Source: Ciona savignyi (taxonomy: Eukaryota; Chordata; Ascidiacea; Phlebobranchia; Cionidae). From it: a DNA stretch of 64,000 bases. Below the pieces are notes generated by a model. That model was not told the DNA's origin, made no database searches, and saw nothing but the letters and a program-made list of their open reading frames with translations. How positions within the stretch are numbered: position 1 is the first letter of the stretch; every line of letters begins with the position of its first letter. Location: NCBI GenBank assembly GCA_000149265.1, contig CH002498.1, positions 635,335 through 699,334 of the forward strand, written 5' to 3'. Positions 13,901-23,651 of the stretch are shown here, piece after piece. The position numbers were made by a program, and so were the translations under genes.

Positions 13901-13962
13901 GCCGCCGGGTCAAGTGATTTAATTTTTTCTCTGGTCTTGCCCAGCTTCCGTCTGCGTAACAT
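1908..13962 (-). CDS. UNC13D: Munc13-4/UNC13D-like exocytosis priming protein (3' end outside window)
   Basis: Eleven exons (CDS): 13962-13364, 10295-10154, 9475-9317, 7519-7385, 6728-6540, 6136-5896, 5486-5293, 4046-3846, 3328-3125, 2898-2832, 2035-1908. Phases agree throughout, giving 753 codons, and the last donor (AGG|GTAGGT) shows the gene continues left. Start is the ATG at 13962 (MLRRRKLG). A C2A domain occupies about residues 105-245, with calcium-loop acidic residues in AKDVDGTSDPY and VWDCDED and an ending EKDDFMG...RWFKL. The MUN domain follows, with SFVDWFRPTVLRWL, KAVELDQ, HTSSAVDT and WRSLSWPDP. The family primes secretory granules at the plasma membrane through SNARE/Rab27 contacts. 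C2B must lie outside the window. UNC13D is favoured over BAIAP3 because there is no long N-terminus and GRYVK...DDFMG matches UNC13D. One intron seems to be AT-AC. A possible 5'-UTR or trans-splice acceptor (tttctgtag) lies near 14025. Confidence 0.88.
2065..2235 (+). repeat. SINE-B fragment
   Basis: 3' part of the SINE-B family. It runs from AACCCAGCGGATT through ACAACACACTGAAATAGCTCC, CGACGGTGGGCG and GTGTTAACCCCC to a GGGATAAAGATGAA end. It sits about 30 bases upstream of the last visible UNC13D-like exon (2035), in that intron. Confidence 0.75.
2346..2445 (-). repeat. SINE-A copy (tRNA-like)
   Basis: On the minus strand it starts GGTCGTGTGTCCGAATGG (A-box-like) and continues with TTAACGCGACCGATACATATA to a GGGTTCGAAC B-box-like end. 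A divergent fragment of the same family lies head to head at 2465-2545 (+), and another at 2634-2672 (+). Confidence 0.7.
3329..3845 (-). other. AT-AC intron with U2-like ATAAGT donor in the UNC13D-like gene
   Basis: On the minus strand the upstream exon ends TCC GGG at 3846 and the next bases are ATAAGTTGC. The downstream exon starts GTG GTG ACA at 3328, preceded by pyrimidine-rich CAATTTCCTTTCATAC. No AG lies in the acceptor region that would keep frame at the family length. Joining at AT/AC gives CLSG-VVTFW, collinear without gaps with the same block of vertebrate UNC13D (CLSHIQELW, from memory). The ATAAGT donor resembles the U2-type AT-AC class, not the U12 ATATCC class. Confidence 0.65.
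3570..3822 (+). repeat. Two tandem copies of a dispersed ~135-bp repeat
   Basis: Unit 1 starts TACCATTTTGACTGCAATGT near 3577 and ends GGGCCTAATA near 3700. Unit 2 repeats it from TACAATTTTGACTGCAATGT to GGTCCTAATA near 3815, with many substitutions. A third diverged copy is at 28705-28790. The pair lies inside the AT-AC intron, 25 bases from its donor. Confidence 0.75.
4979..5180 (-). repeat. SINE-B copy, degenerate
   Basis: Contains CGTCAGATTGCTTCGCGCCC, CGAGTTACCGGAGCTATT and GTTGTGCATGATT, then GCGACCAGTTTCGATCC and a GCTGAAAAG end: the reverse-oriented SINE-B order. It lies in a UNC13D-like intron. Confidence 0.7.
5521..5628 (-). repeat. SINE-A copy with GT microsatellite
   Basis: GGATTCGAACTCATGATAGG marks the B-box end on the minus strand and GCGCGTTAAATCAT the A-box end. 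A (GT)n tract with TGTG units near 5594-5608 has expanded inside the copy. Confidence 0.65.
6370..6428 (+). repeat. SINE-A fragment
   Basis: GGTCGTGTGGTCAAATTGTTAACGCGGCCGATACATATA is the tRNA-like head of SINE-A. The B-box half is missing. It lies in a UNC13D-like intron. Confidence 0.65.
6998..7245 (-). repeat. SINE-B copy
   Basis: Reverse-oriented copy: TTTATCCCCGTG, CGTCAGATTACCTTG, AGCTATTGCAGTGTGTTGTG, TAGCTAGCGGCCAGTTTCGAACC and the AAGGTGACGCAATATT head. Confidence 0.8.
7707..7990 (-). repeat. SINE-B copy, near full length
   Basis: Holds the full reverse order: start near GGAATAGGACATTTCTG, TTAACACACGACCAATCG, CGTCGGGTTACCTGAGC, AGAACCCATAAATCC, GACTAGCTGGCGACCAG, and the tRNA-like head with the pyrimidine-side AGACTAATTGGTCG end. 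Confidence 0.82.
8920..9020 (-). repeat. SINE-A copy
   Basis: Full-length tRNA-like unit of about 100 bases: CCAAGTTTCGAATCCATGAT at the B-box side and GGTCGCGCTAACCATTCGG at the A-box side. Confidence 0.78.
9105..9208 (-). repeat. SINE-A copy
   Basis: Second copy in the same orientation 85 bases after the previous one: GGGCCAAGTTTTTCGAACCC, then ATATGTATCAGTACC and ATTAACCATTCGGCC. Confidence 0.75.
11215..11305 (-). repeat. SINE-A fragment
   Basis: CCCATGATGGACTCGTTCAT and GTATATATATATCGCTTGCG keep the SINE-A order, but both promoter boxes are eroded. In the first UNC13D-like intron. Confidence 0.55.
12030..12120 (-). repeat. SINE-A copy
   Basis: AAGGTTCGAACTCATGAAGA and GTATCGGTCGCGTTAACCAC define a reverse SINE-A copy, slightly shortened in the middle. 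In the first UNC13D-like intron. The rest of that 3.07-kb intron (10296-13363) is AT-rich and shows no other coding or repeat signal. Confidence 0.7.
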
Positions 13963-16783
13963 GATAGCGGTTCCTCTATCAACCAGTACAAAGATGATTC
14001 ACTATAGCTATGCGATTTCACTACAGAAAACAAGCAAGAGAGTAAGTAATTTGTAAAGGAGAGTATTTACGTGTTAACCAACAGATAAACTCTCAGTACA
14101 GTATATGCTAACCCGATAGTGAGAAACATGTGTAAGTTCAACTGTTTGATCACGATTATTTATTATTTAAAGGTCAGTTTAATATTTCAAAACAGCAATT
14201 TTAAATCAAAACCTACCTTATTTTCCTGTATGTTACGTAATAGTAATAACTGTTAGGCAATATAAATAACTACTAATGATTTGCATTTAGAGAAAATGAC
14301 TAAATTTTATTTGTCCTTTATTTGTGAACTTTTATCCGAAAATCTATTTTCACACTTAAATCTATAATTTATTGGGTCACCGGTACGTTATGGCCAAGAA
14401 GCGTATAATATTGACTAGATATCGATATTTTAAAATGCATATTAACAAATTTAATGTTAAGAGAAGTTTATAAATTCTAACCAATCTTACCCTTTATAAC
14501 TTATACGTAAACTAAACCTGTCTATAATCGACTTAACCCTAAAACAGCGATTTTCTACGTGCGTGGAATTTTTGTAGTGCAATAGGTCAAGACTTCGAAA
14601 GTTTCACATCCAAAATTAAGCACATGAAACTAGTGACTTGAATCATAGGCTACAAAAGTAACGAAATAATGACTATTTTGTCACATCGTACACATAAACC
14701 CAGTCTAACTTTTCGCTTTATAACTGAAATATTAAAATTACAAATTGTCGTTACTTCAGACGTTTATTGTAATCAATTCCATTTTTAGTCACTTTAGTTG
14801 TTTATTTTAATCCAAAATTGGTATTTCTTGCTATACAAAGCTTAAAATAGTGAAATATTAAGATCCACAAAACTTCCTGCTTTTAAATAACGTCCTAATC
14901 AACTACGTCATTATAAAAGCTGCCTGCTGTACTATACTTCCTTCTTTTGTGTTAAAGCACTTTTATAAGGTTCGCAAATATACGGATTTTAACGGATATT
15001 CATATCACCATGTAATGAGGTGGAGTCATATCATGCTAATGGGACAATACGGACTACCACAAAACGGAGTGGGAAAATCGACTCAATCATTACACGACCT
15101 AAGCTCTGTTTAAAAAATAGCCCATTCTTAAATGTAACTTAACATCTCTATAGGCTTTAGCTACACAAAGAGCATAGAAATAAACTTGCCTTAACTAGCT
15201 TTCGCCAGGCTTATTAGTTTTTCGTGTTTCGCGACACGCTTTCACGATTTTGGTAAACATTCAAAGCAAATACAACTATTTCTATGCTGTAATGCATTGT
15301 GCTTGTCCGTTTAAACTTTACATTATACCTAACAGACTCCCTTTTATGGTTTGATAGTTTTACCAATAAGCTCCCAAATTTGTTTAATTTTTGGGAATTT
15401 ATATTAATCACTCTGATAGACTGCATGCATTACATCAGTAATCTTTTTTTACTGCACTTAAATTATGCCAGCATCTTGTCATATTATCAGCATTACATCA
15501 TTCATTGAATATTATTGTTTAAGTTCCAATGCCCACACTCATTCAATATATTTGTCATTATGCCCAGATTTTTCTAGATAGAAATAGTTGGACTCAAACG
15601 GTTCAGTCCATGAAGTCTAACTTTCGTAGTCAGGGTCTAATAATACGAGCAAAGTTTTGCTTCTCTTATGTTTCGCGGGTTTTGTATTTGCACAGTTAAG
15701 CTCAAACCATCGACTGTTTGCTTACCGCACGTTGCCTCATATTTTGATTTATTAAATAATAAAATTAAATAAAAATAATTTCCACAAGTGATTCGTTAGC
15801 GTTTTTGTTTCGGAGTTTTTCTGTCACATCTACCACATTTTTTAGATAATAACCAGTATAAAAAAGTCTTGTGGCTAATTAAAAAAAATATTCTCAAATT
15901 TAGTTTAAAAATTTAATTTGGAATATACTAACCTGAGCGTTTACTTTACTACCTTGCATTATTTAACTATGCGACTTCCTCAATTTGCGGTACTTCCGTG
16001 TTGTAAGCTCATGAATGCTCACTGCTAATAGATCTGACTAACTAATAGCACTGTGATTGCAATCTCTTTTTTATTGTTGGTCTCTTTGCCTTGTCAGCCA
16101 TGAATCACCGCACTTAATTGCGTAGGAGCATTGTAAAAATAGAAAAAACGTAATAGCGTTAAAGGCCTATACAGAGTTAATACCGAAAAAATGTATGGAC
16201 AAGGACTACATTTACTCTCTCTATTGCTTCAAAACGCATTAAACCTACGGTATATACGTTTTACTGGCAAAACAACAGATAAAAATAGGTACACTGTCAA
16301 GCCTGCAGACAACATTACATACAGTAAATCACAAGTTATCTATACATTAATATAAAAACAACGAATTTAAATGCTTCTAGATATAGTTGTAACTTGGTTT
16401 AAATATCAGTTATTCAATCGTTTAAGGCATATATACCAGTTAACGAATCGTTCGAATAGCTCGTTCCAACTGTCCGATTATCAGTTTAAGAGATACGGAT
16501 GGGTTTACGACCAGGTAGTTGATAGTTTAATCTTTGCCGGACTTGTACAGTTGTGCACTTGGGAGTTCACTTAACGGACGGAATAAATCAATTTCACTAT
16601 AAAGTTATATTAAATATTCATCATAATAGCTCCCTAAACCGCATATTTTCGTTGTGTTTGGTTGTCTCTGACACAGGAAAAAGTGACTCTCCTTAATGCT
16701 ATTCCAGTGAGACTTTTAATGATAATTATTTTTATACTAACTATTTTGGACACGCAACTGGATAAGTACAATTGGCTTGAACT

Positions 16784-17060
16784 TAGGATAGGATAGGATA
16801 ATCATGTTTATCCCCGTGAATGGGAAAACCAAGGGGTTATCGTCAGATCACCTCGCGCCCATCGTCGGATTACCTGAGCTATTGCAGTGTGTTGTATATG
16901 ATAGACACGTTCCTTCAATTTGGTGGAACCCATTAATTTGCTGGGTTCAGGCCGTAAAGTGCCTTGCCCAAGGACTAAACCGACTAGCTAGCGATCAGTT
17001 TCGCACCTGCAACCTATCGATTAAAAAGCGACGCACTTACCCGCTAGACCAGCCGGCCGG
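16784..17060 (-). repeat. SINE-B copy, near full length, with (GGATA)n end
   Basis: Begins with AGGATAGGATAGGATAATCATG, the pentamer-repeat 3' end of the family in reverse, then TTTATCCCCGTGAATGGG, CATCGTCGGATTACCTGAGC, TAGCTAGCGATCAGTTTCG and ends in the tRNA-like head near CCGCTAGACCAGCCGG. Confidence 0.85.
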
Positions 17061-17075
17061 GCTTGAGGAATGCTT

Positions 17076-17079
<4 letters not shown>

Positions 17080-17107
<28 letters not shown>

Positions 17108-17210
17108 GAGCCAAGTTTCGAAACCATGATGGGCTCGTCAATAGGACCGTTTTTTTGATAAGAGTTGGTATATGTATCGGTCGCGTTAACCATTTGGCCA
17201 CACGACCGTA
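17080..17210 (-). repeat. SINE-A copy with A-tail and 18-bp target duplication
   Basis: On the minus strand: GTCGTGTGGCCAAATGG A-box-like head, a middle typical of the family, a GGTTTCGAAAC B-box-like end and a homopolymer A tail (a T run at about 17077-17104 on the + strand). Identical 18-bp copies of CTTGAGGAATGCTTATTT flank it at 17062-17079 and 17211-17228. This is a clean retroposition event next to the older SINE-B. Confidence 0.9.
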
Positions 17211-17253
17211 CTTGAGGAATGCTTATTTCTTATTTAAAACTATAAAATTTCCT

Positions 17254-17339
17254 TTTGAGACACTCGCGGTAAAAAAGTTCCATTTGAGACACTCGCGGTA
17301 AATGTACCAATGGCGATCTTTAATACCAATGGCGATCTT
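17254..17339. repeat. Two adjacent short direct duplications
   Basis: TTTGAGACACTCGCGGTAAA occurs at 17254-17273 and 17283-17302. TACCAATGGCGATCTT occurs at 17305-17320 and 17324-17339. All copies are exact. Confidence 0.9.
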
Positions 17340-17526
17340 AATATTTAAATAAAAAAAATTTTAGACTATCTAATTACGATTCAATCATGGTGATTTATTA
17401 CTCTTGATACAATTTATTAAAACCCGTGCTTCTGCTGCCAATTTTTCACTACATGTTTTCCAACTTTATGTGCTTTTTTATAATAGCGTTTTGATGGCAG
17501 CATAAACGAAAATTAATTTTTTTAAA

Positions 17527-17622
17527 CTCATGTTCCAACCAATTAGGGTTTCGTCACTAAGACCGATTTTGTTTAGAAGTCTGTATATGTATTGATCGCT
17601 TTAACCATTCGGCCACACGCCC
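17527..17622 (-). repeat. SINE-A copy, degenerate
   Basis: TAAGACCGATTTTGTTTAGA, CTGTATATGTATTGATCGCT and TTAACCATTCGGCCACACG keep the reverse SINE-A order. The B-box side is mutated. Confidence 0.7.
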
Positions 17623-17858
17623 CTACAAAAAACTGATATACTAGAAGCAGTGTATTGTGGTACATGGGCGCCGTCTAGCGACAAAATTTGGCAGGATAAA
17701 TAGAAAAAAAGTAGTAATTACTAGAATCTTGGTCAAACTTCAGACTACTATATTAATAAAAATGAAGATGCAAAACTATGTGGGTAGTCAATAATAAAAA
17801 AAAGTCAGCTTGGGGTAATGACTGTAACTCGATAGGCAAGATTTCTGTTTCTGTCCTT

Positions 17859-20800
17859 TCACACTTCCGTCACCACTTTGCTGTGTGACGATATTTGCTG
17901 GGATGAACTCTCCGTACAATCTGTCTCGGTTTTGCTGATTGAATTTTCAGATGATTGATTTATCTGTAACATAAATCGTGTGGTAGGCTATATTGAAAAA
18001 GATCTTTGTTATAAAAAAAGTACTATCAATGACTTTTAGTCCGACTAGTTAGCCTGGTGGGTTAGTGTGTTGCAGATACAAAACTGGTCGCCAGCTAGTC
18101 GGCTGTGTCCTTGGGCACGGCCCCTAAAGGACATGGCAGTTAAAGGACACAAATTGACCGTGTGTTAACCCCCTTTATGGTTTTCCCACTCATAAGGATA
18201 AACATGAATATCTTATCCTATCGTATTCTAGGAAGCTACTTCAACTATTATTAGCTGTTTGGATATCAAGTGATCAAATATTACAAGTGGTTGCAGTAAA
18301 AACGAGCGGAGTTCGTAGTCTTATGGTGGTCGGGATTAATTGGAATTGTTTTGGACCTTCTCACTGCACTGTTAATGGTTGCAACTTAAATTAAAATTTA
18401 AAATTATATTTACGATGTAAATAAAGTTTTATACACGACTTACCTATTTCTATAGTGCGACAAACAGTGTCTAAAAGAATTTCACGATTAACTCGCAATG
18501 GTGTAGTGATGAAGCGTTAACAATAAAATAAAACAATTTGTGTATTTTTTAAAAATATAAAATAATATCAGGATTTAAATTTTATCGCTTTAGAGGTTAA
18601 ACTGAGTGAGCGGACATCTAGCTAGACAATTTAAATCTTCCTGAAAAATCATCATGTGAAGTAATGCTTTCGACATTGTATTGATTTCCAGTCCATTATG
18701 GGTTTAACTATTATTTTCCACCTTTGTCTATTTCTATTCAAAACGTACACGACCTAAAATACACACAAAACCTACTTACGCTTTCGGGTTCGTCGTTCTG
18801 CCTTCGATCAAAGAAAAGCTGAGCTGTCAACTGAGTTGTGATTGAAGGTATTTGTTTTTTCTCCTCATGTTTGTACTTCTTTCCATCATACCCATGCGCA
18901 ACGTAATGATTAACCGTGGTCAAAGNNNNNNNNNNNNNNNNNNNNNNNNNNNNNNNNNNNNNNNNNNNNNNNNNNNNNNNNNNNNNNNNNNNNNNNNNNN
19001 NNNNNNNNNNNNNNNNNNNNNNNNNACAAAATATGTTACAAATGTACAAAGTAAGTGTGTACTAATTCGAATTATTAAAATGTCTATCGGTATGACTAAT
19101 CAGAAATAAGAGACTTTTATATTATAGGTTTATTAAAATGTCTAAAGCAATATTATAAAAGTACCTTATTTCTCATTAGTCATACCGCTATGAAAAAACA
19201 CGTAAACTTGAATACAAAGGATGTTAATCTTACCTCCATTATTTCCACATTTTTATCAGCATATTCGTCTAAACACTTGCACAAAGATTGGATAAACCTT
19301 GACCCACTATTTTTGTTTCTCCAAGCAGAGAAATCTGCAAACTAGTTTTGTTAGACTTAAATATTAATAAACCAAAGCGGTAAAAAATGACAAACGTATA
19401 GCAATGCACAAGATGGGCGAGAGGCTACTTGCTAACTAATACGCATGAATTGCATGTTTACATACGTTTTGACTATTCAATGTTGCAATATAACCGTGCT
19501 TCCAAAACTATTCAAGGACATGGTGAAGTTGTTATCGCGACCGATTAATGTACAGTTTAAAAACAGCCATAAAGTGACAAGCCCATTACAGATTCGATAT
19601 TGCCTTGAAACAAAACAAATAGCCTAATATATGTGCAGCTTGTACGAGAATAGTTTTACCACGAATATAAATTTTCTAACGAATACCATCAACCGTTCGT
19701 AAAGAAATAATAATGAACTGTAGCCTATACCATGCGGTGTTGCTTGCGCAACTAAAAAATCAGCTTCTGATGGAATTGCCATCACCATACTTCTGTCATC
19801 AGCTGGTCCGTCTGTCACATCGAAATGATATTCCACTGTTACGGGGGTACTTTTTCTTGACCCTCGGCAGGCCTTGATCAAAAAATAAAATATAATCGTT
19901 TAGGATATAAAATAAAATATAACCAGAAAGTGTCCATATGTTAATCACCGCGCTATTTGTAAAACAAATTAGGACTGTATGTAAGCATAAATATATCGAA
20001 TTTAGATTGTTTCTGCAAGTAGAACCATATTCCCCTATCGTGTTACTTCAAGCTAAGCACTGCACAATTATTTAAGCTCACATTTTGTTTAAGCTTGATT
20101 GAACATTACGTATATTTTTTAAGTATTCACAGAAAAACGAGTAAAACTTTGTATTTTTTTCAGTTTAGCTGTTTCGCATATCTTATAAAAGTGAAATTTA
20201 TTTGCGTTTTTGATTGATAATTTACTTCTGGTATAACCCATAGCTACAAATTTCTGCAAAATTTACAATTTTAGACGGAGGTAAAAAGTAAATAAGGGAA
20301 AGATGGTAAGACGAACCAATATACAAAATAACACTTTTTATTACTTGGATGAAAAATAGCTTTGGCTTTCCCGCTAAAGAAGGACACCTGCTCGCCTTGA
20401 AACGTTGTAATATCTCGGATAGATATATTTCCCCGTCCTTCGTAAATAAAACGTTCCCTTCCGACCCGTGACTGAGGAACACACATACGAAGCAGTCGCT
20501 GTCCGAATGGTCTTTATGTGCCACTGTTGTGAATTAAGAGTAGGTAAGTCGGATTTACAAATACGGTTGAACTGTGTCGGACGCTTTGGTCTATATACTC
20601 GTTCGGACGAACCGTCAGCCATAATTTGTTAAACACTAAATCGGCTGCTAACTGGCGATTGTACTCCTGGGCAAGCAAGCTCACGTAAATACTGTGGCAA
20701 TATTTCTATGTCTTGGTTTTACCGGACTCAGTTTCGAACCCGTGGGCTTTTTGCTAAGACGATTTATTGGAAGTAGGTAGGTATATGTATCGGGTTTCTA

Positions 20801-22068
20801 TATCTTTTTTATTTCGAACCCATGAAAAGGGATTAGGCTATCCCAGTTTTTTTAAAGATGGTATATGTATCGGTCGCGTTTACCATTCGGTCACACGACT
20901 GTTCCAGGTTTCTAGTCTAGCCGAATAACTTGGTGGGTTATTGCCCCGCCTTTCGACCGAACGGTGATAGCATAAAAAACGGTCCTTAATCAGTCGGTTC
21001 AGCTCTTGGGCGATGCAATTAGAGGTTATTCCCGGAACCCAGTGAATTAATGTGCTTTACTAAAACAGCATCATACTACACACTGCAATAGCTTCATCAC
21101 CCGAGCCGTGGGTTATTAGAAGGCAATTGCGAATAATCAATTCAGCGTTACGGTACGGGCGTAAATATTAATAACGCTCGACTCGAGTTTTTATATACGA
21201 GAATTAAAACATGATACCTATCCTGTAGATGCATATCATACTTGCTAAGAATTCCCAGTGGAGATGTATGATCCTATCATTCCTTGGGTATTTTGTTTCC
21301 TTTTCAGAGGAGCTTAAACTTACGTCCATCCAAATGATTTTGCAGTTGGGACGTTGTGAAGTCCTGTTTTATCATAATGTCTTTAAATCCTAATTTTGTG
21401 GCGGTTCTCTGCAGCATCAGCGCATCTAGCATAGATCCTGTTCGGGATTTTGGCATCCCGTAGAAATTCTGTAAATAATTCGAAAAGGTTTTTAATAGGA
21501 TTGAATGGCTACCCAGGGGTACAATCGCAACGTTTTAATGAGGCATTGAGCTCAAGTCAGACACAAAATAAAATAGATTAGAAGAGAATCTGAACAATAA
21601 AGTCTCAGTGGTAAGATTGGATATTCAGTTTTAAATGAAATAATTATTTGTGCTGGGGCTAGATTACGTATCAAGTACTAATATTGTGTTTAGTGTTAAA
21701 TTGGAAGTGGTATTAGTATTTAAAGTGTGTTCCAAAATATCGCAAAGGTCTGGGGATAAAAAGTCATTGTGAGAATAAGTTGTCCGTTCCTTCCATTTAG
21801 TATTCTCATGTATATCTGACTCTATGTTAGTAAATCATTCTTTGTGCCTATATATACCATGTTTAACATGTTATTTCTTACCTCTTGGTTATAAATCACA
21901 AAGCTTCCCCTGTTTTTGTGTTTCATGAAATACTTGTGGTGCACCATGCGATGTACAATAGGAATTTCTTTTTTCTTGTCAAATCTCTCCCATTTCGCAG
22001 CGTTCTCTCCTTTAGTATCCGTAACATCCGGGTTATTTCTGGGGGGTTTCAGTGTGGTTGTTACCGTG
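17859..22068 (-). CDS. Caspase, executioner-like (N-terminal exon not found)
   Basis: Exons: 22068-21882, 21468-21324, 20523-20345, 19872-19731, 19334-19234, 18925(gap edge)-18780 and 17963-17859 with the TGA stop. Phases agree from exon to exon. Large subunit: MKHKNRGSFVIYNQENF, then catalytic His in FLSHGSEGN and KPKLFFIQ-ACRGS, with QACRG split across the intron 20344-19873. Small subunit: DFSAWRNKNSGSRFIQSL, TTVNHYVA and QIPSITTQL. Both catalytic residues are present, so it should be an active cysteine protease of apoptosis. No CARD or DED is visible, which favours a caspase-3/7 type. The 34-residue Ser/Thr-rich tail exon after the p10 end is unusual. The first exon acceptor is weak and the real start lies upstream. 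The 100-N gap falls at an exon edge. Confidence 0.87.
18040..18228 (+). repeat. SINE-B copy, internally deleted
   Basis: TTAGCCTGGTGGGTTAGTG, CTGGTCGCCAGCTAGTCGG and GTGTGTTAACCCCC occur in order, with the central part shortened, ending GATAAACATGAATATCTTATCC. It lies in the last caspase intron. Confidence 0.8.
18926..19025. other. Assembly gap (100 N)
   Basis: Exactly 100 N, a placeholder size. It truncates the 5' edge of a caspase p10 exon: the codons just before LTTVNHYV are missing. Confidence 0.98.
19086..19189. repeat. Foldback (25-bp imperfect inverted repeat)
   Basis: ATCGGTATGACTAATCAG...AAATAAG (19086-19110) is mirrored by CTTATTTCTCATTAGTCATA...(19165-19189) with about three mismatches. 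TATTAAAATGTCTA also repeats directly just before each side. It lies in a caspase intron beside the gap. Confidence 0.75.
20719..20900 (-). repeat. Two SINE-A copies in a row (first truncated)
   Basis: CAGTTTCGAACCCGTGG...GGTATATGTATCGG (20719-20795) loses its head. A second unit, TTTCGAACCCATG...GTATCGGTCGCG (20808-20900), reaches the A-box side at ACCATTCGGTCACACGAC. Both are in a caspase intron. Confidence 0.75.
20916..21130 (+). repeat. SINE-B copy, degenerate
   Basis: CTAGCCGAATAACTTGG head, then CCCAGTGAATTAATG, ACACACTGCAATAGCTTC and CGAGCCGTGGG in the family order. In a caspase intron. Confidence 0.7.
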
Positions 22069-23600
22069 CTTTAGTTGTTGGATTTTAGAATGTTGGTATT
22101 TTAACTGCCAATAGTCTGACAATTTACCATCAAACATTATTGCAACATATTAAAAAATACTGTTGAAATAGTAATCTACAACTTTACACGTTGTTTTCAT
22201 TTAAAAATGAAAAGCTTAGTTTGTTTAAAGGTGGAAAACTATTGGAGAACTTGGGAATAAAAACAGTTATCAACCCCAAATGGAAAAGCTGTTTTATTCT
22301 AGATACTACCTGTTTTATGACGATGGTTGCTAACGAAATTCATGTCCCCAAAAACAATTTAAACAGCCATACCTGTCAACATAATTTGCCGCTGTATGTT
22401 GAGGAACAGCTTCTTCGTTTTCTATGTAAAATATACCAAGGATTAATAACTGAAGTCACATCACAGTTAACACTAATCAGAAACATAGTTGATCATAACT
22501 AACCATTCAAACTTAATGTTTCTGGTCGTAACAGCATTGTATCTTCTTCGTCCATTTTATACGGTTTATGTATGTTAATTATTTAAGAATATGCTAATGT
22601 TACTTCGATTACGCTAAACCGTTCTAGCTGTATACACTTAACGTTTTGCTGCACTGCGAACTACTGTTTGGAACAAAATAGTTTACTAAGCTTTGTTCAG
22701 ATTATAATTGTGCCGAGGACTAATTGTTCCATGTTTGATATTGAGCCACTCACTTTAGCTATGTTTGGTTAACGTCACCAAATCTATATACTCAATGACG
22801 TTTTTTTATGGCGTAAAATTATTATTTCAGTCTAGCCAAAATTTGCGAGTTCGGGTATTTCCTTGGTTATAAATAGTTTAATGTGGGGAACAGAAATTCC
22901 TTTGGGGTAGATGGCTAAATTATGAAAGCCGCGACATCTTTAAGTATACTGTAATAAATGGTGCAATTCATGCTATGTGGCTGAACAGTACGAATTAGTG
23001 ATTGTGCCTTGCCATAAAGAGTCAGGCGTGAAATATAAACACACGCGCTCTTAAGCCTGCCCACTGGTCTTAGTTTCTTTGCAGTAACTGAGGCTCGCTC
23101 GCGAGTCAGCTTTAATAAAACCAAGTTTAAACCGAAGCCACTGCAGTGTGTTGTATATTATTCTGCCGTTTGTTAAGTTGTAAAAAAATCTGGCCCACCT
23201 GTAAAAAGGTGTTTTGCAGCACTTTTTTAACTACCAGAGACATGCCACCGAACTAAGAATTTACGAAGCAAAGCTTTCTATCGTTTCCAATATTCACATT
23301 TTCTTTTTGGAAACATTACAAATAAGAAAATAAGCTTCGTACCATTTTAAATAGTTGCAGCGATTATTGTTTTAAACTGTTATCGTTCGAACGGGTAATA
23401 TTCAAATTAGTAAACTTTTCCCTGAGGAATCGCGCTATCAACTTGTATGCATATTAGTAACAAAGTAATATTTTGAGGGAAGCTTTCGACCCACGAAATA
23501 ATTTACATTGTAGTCAATTTCGAGGAAAGCAGTTTGCCCTCTCCCATATTTTAGCAAGATATTAGGCAAATGAAGCGTTCGTAGTTTAAGTCAGGAATGT

Positions 23601-23608
23601 TATAAAAG
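23601..23608 (+). promoter_or_regulatory. TATA box of the cationic peptide gene
   Basis: TATAAAAG stands 51 bases before the ATG at 23652, consistent with transcription starting near 23630 and a leader of about 20 bases. Confidence 0.65.
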
Positions 23609-23651
23609 TGGAGACGCCAGCGGTTGGATTTACTCATACAAGCGAACAAAG

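Larger units (their letters stand above)
14063..17858. other. Intergenic region between the UNC13D-like gene and the caspase
   Basis: Both neighbours are transcribed leftwards, so this holds the caspase 3' flank and the UNC13D-like promoter. I see only AT-rich sequence with short chance ORFs up to about 16.7 kb, then the SINE copies and short duplications listed separately. No gene is supported. Confidence 0.6.

Noticed and set aside
16804-17109. 101-codon ORF
   Set aside because: It is the translation of a SINE-B copy plus a T homopolymer.
17080-17210. Genuine tRNA genes at the SINE-A copies
   Set aside because: The A- and B-box-like parts are present but no anticodon arm or closed acceptor stem can be drawn, and the copies are dispersed with A-tails.
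18447-18475. 27-base microexon between caspase p10 and the tail exon
   Set aside because: It has acceptor- and donor-like ends but introduces an in-frame TAG in the phase required; joining directly to 17963 keeps the frame.
22191-22502. 103-codon + strand ORF
   Set aside because: AT-rich codons, no motif, no splice or polyA context, and it overlaps the 5' flank of the caspase on the other strand.
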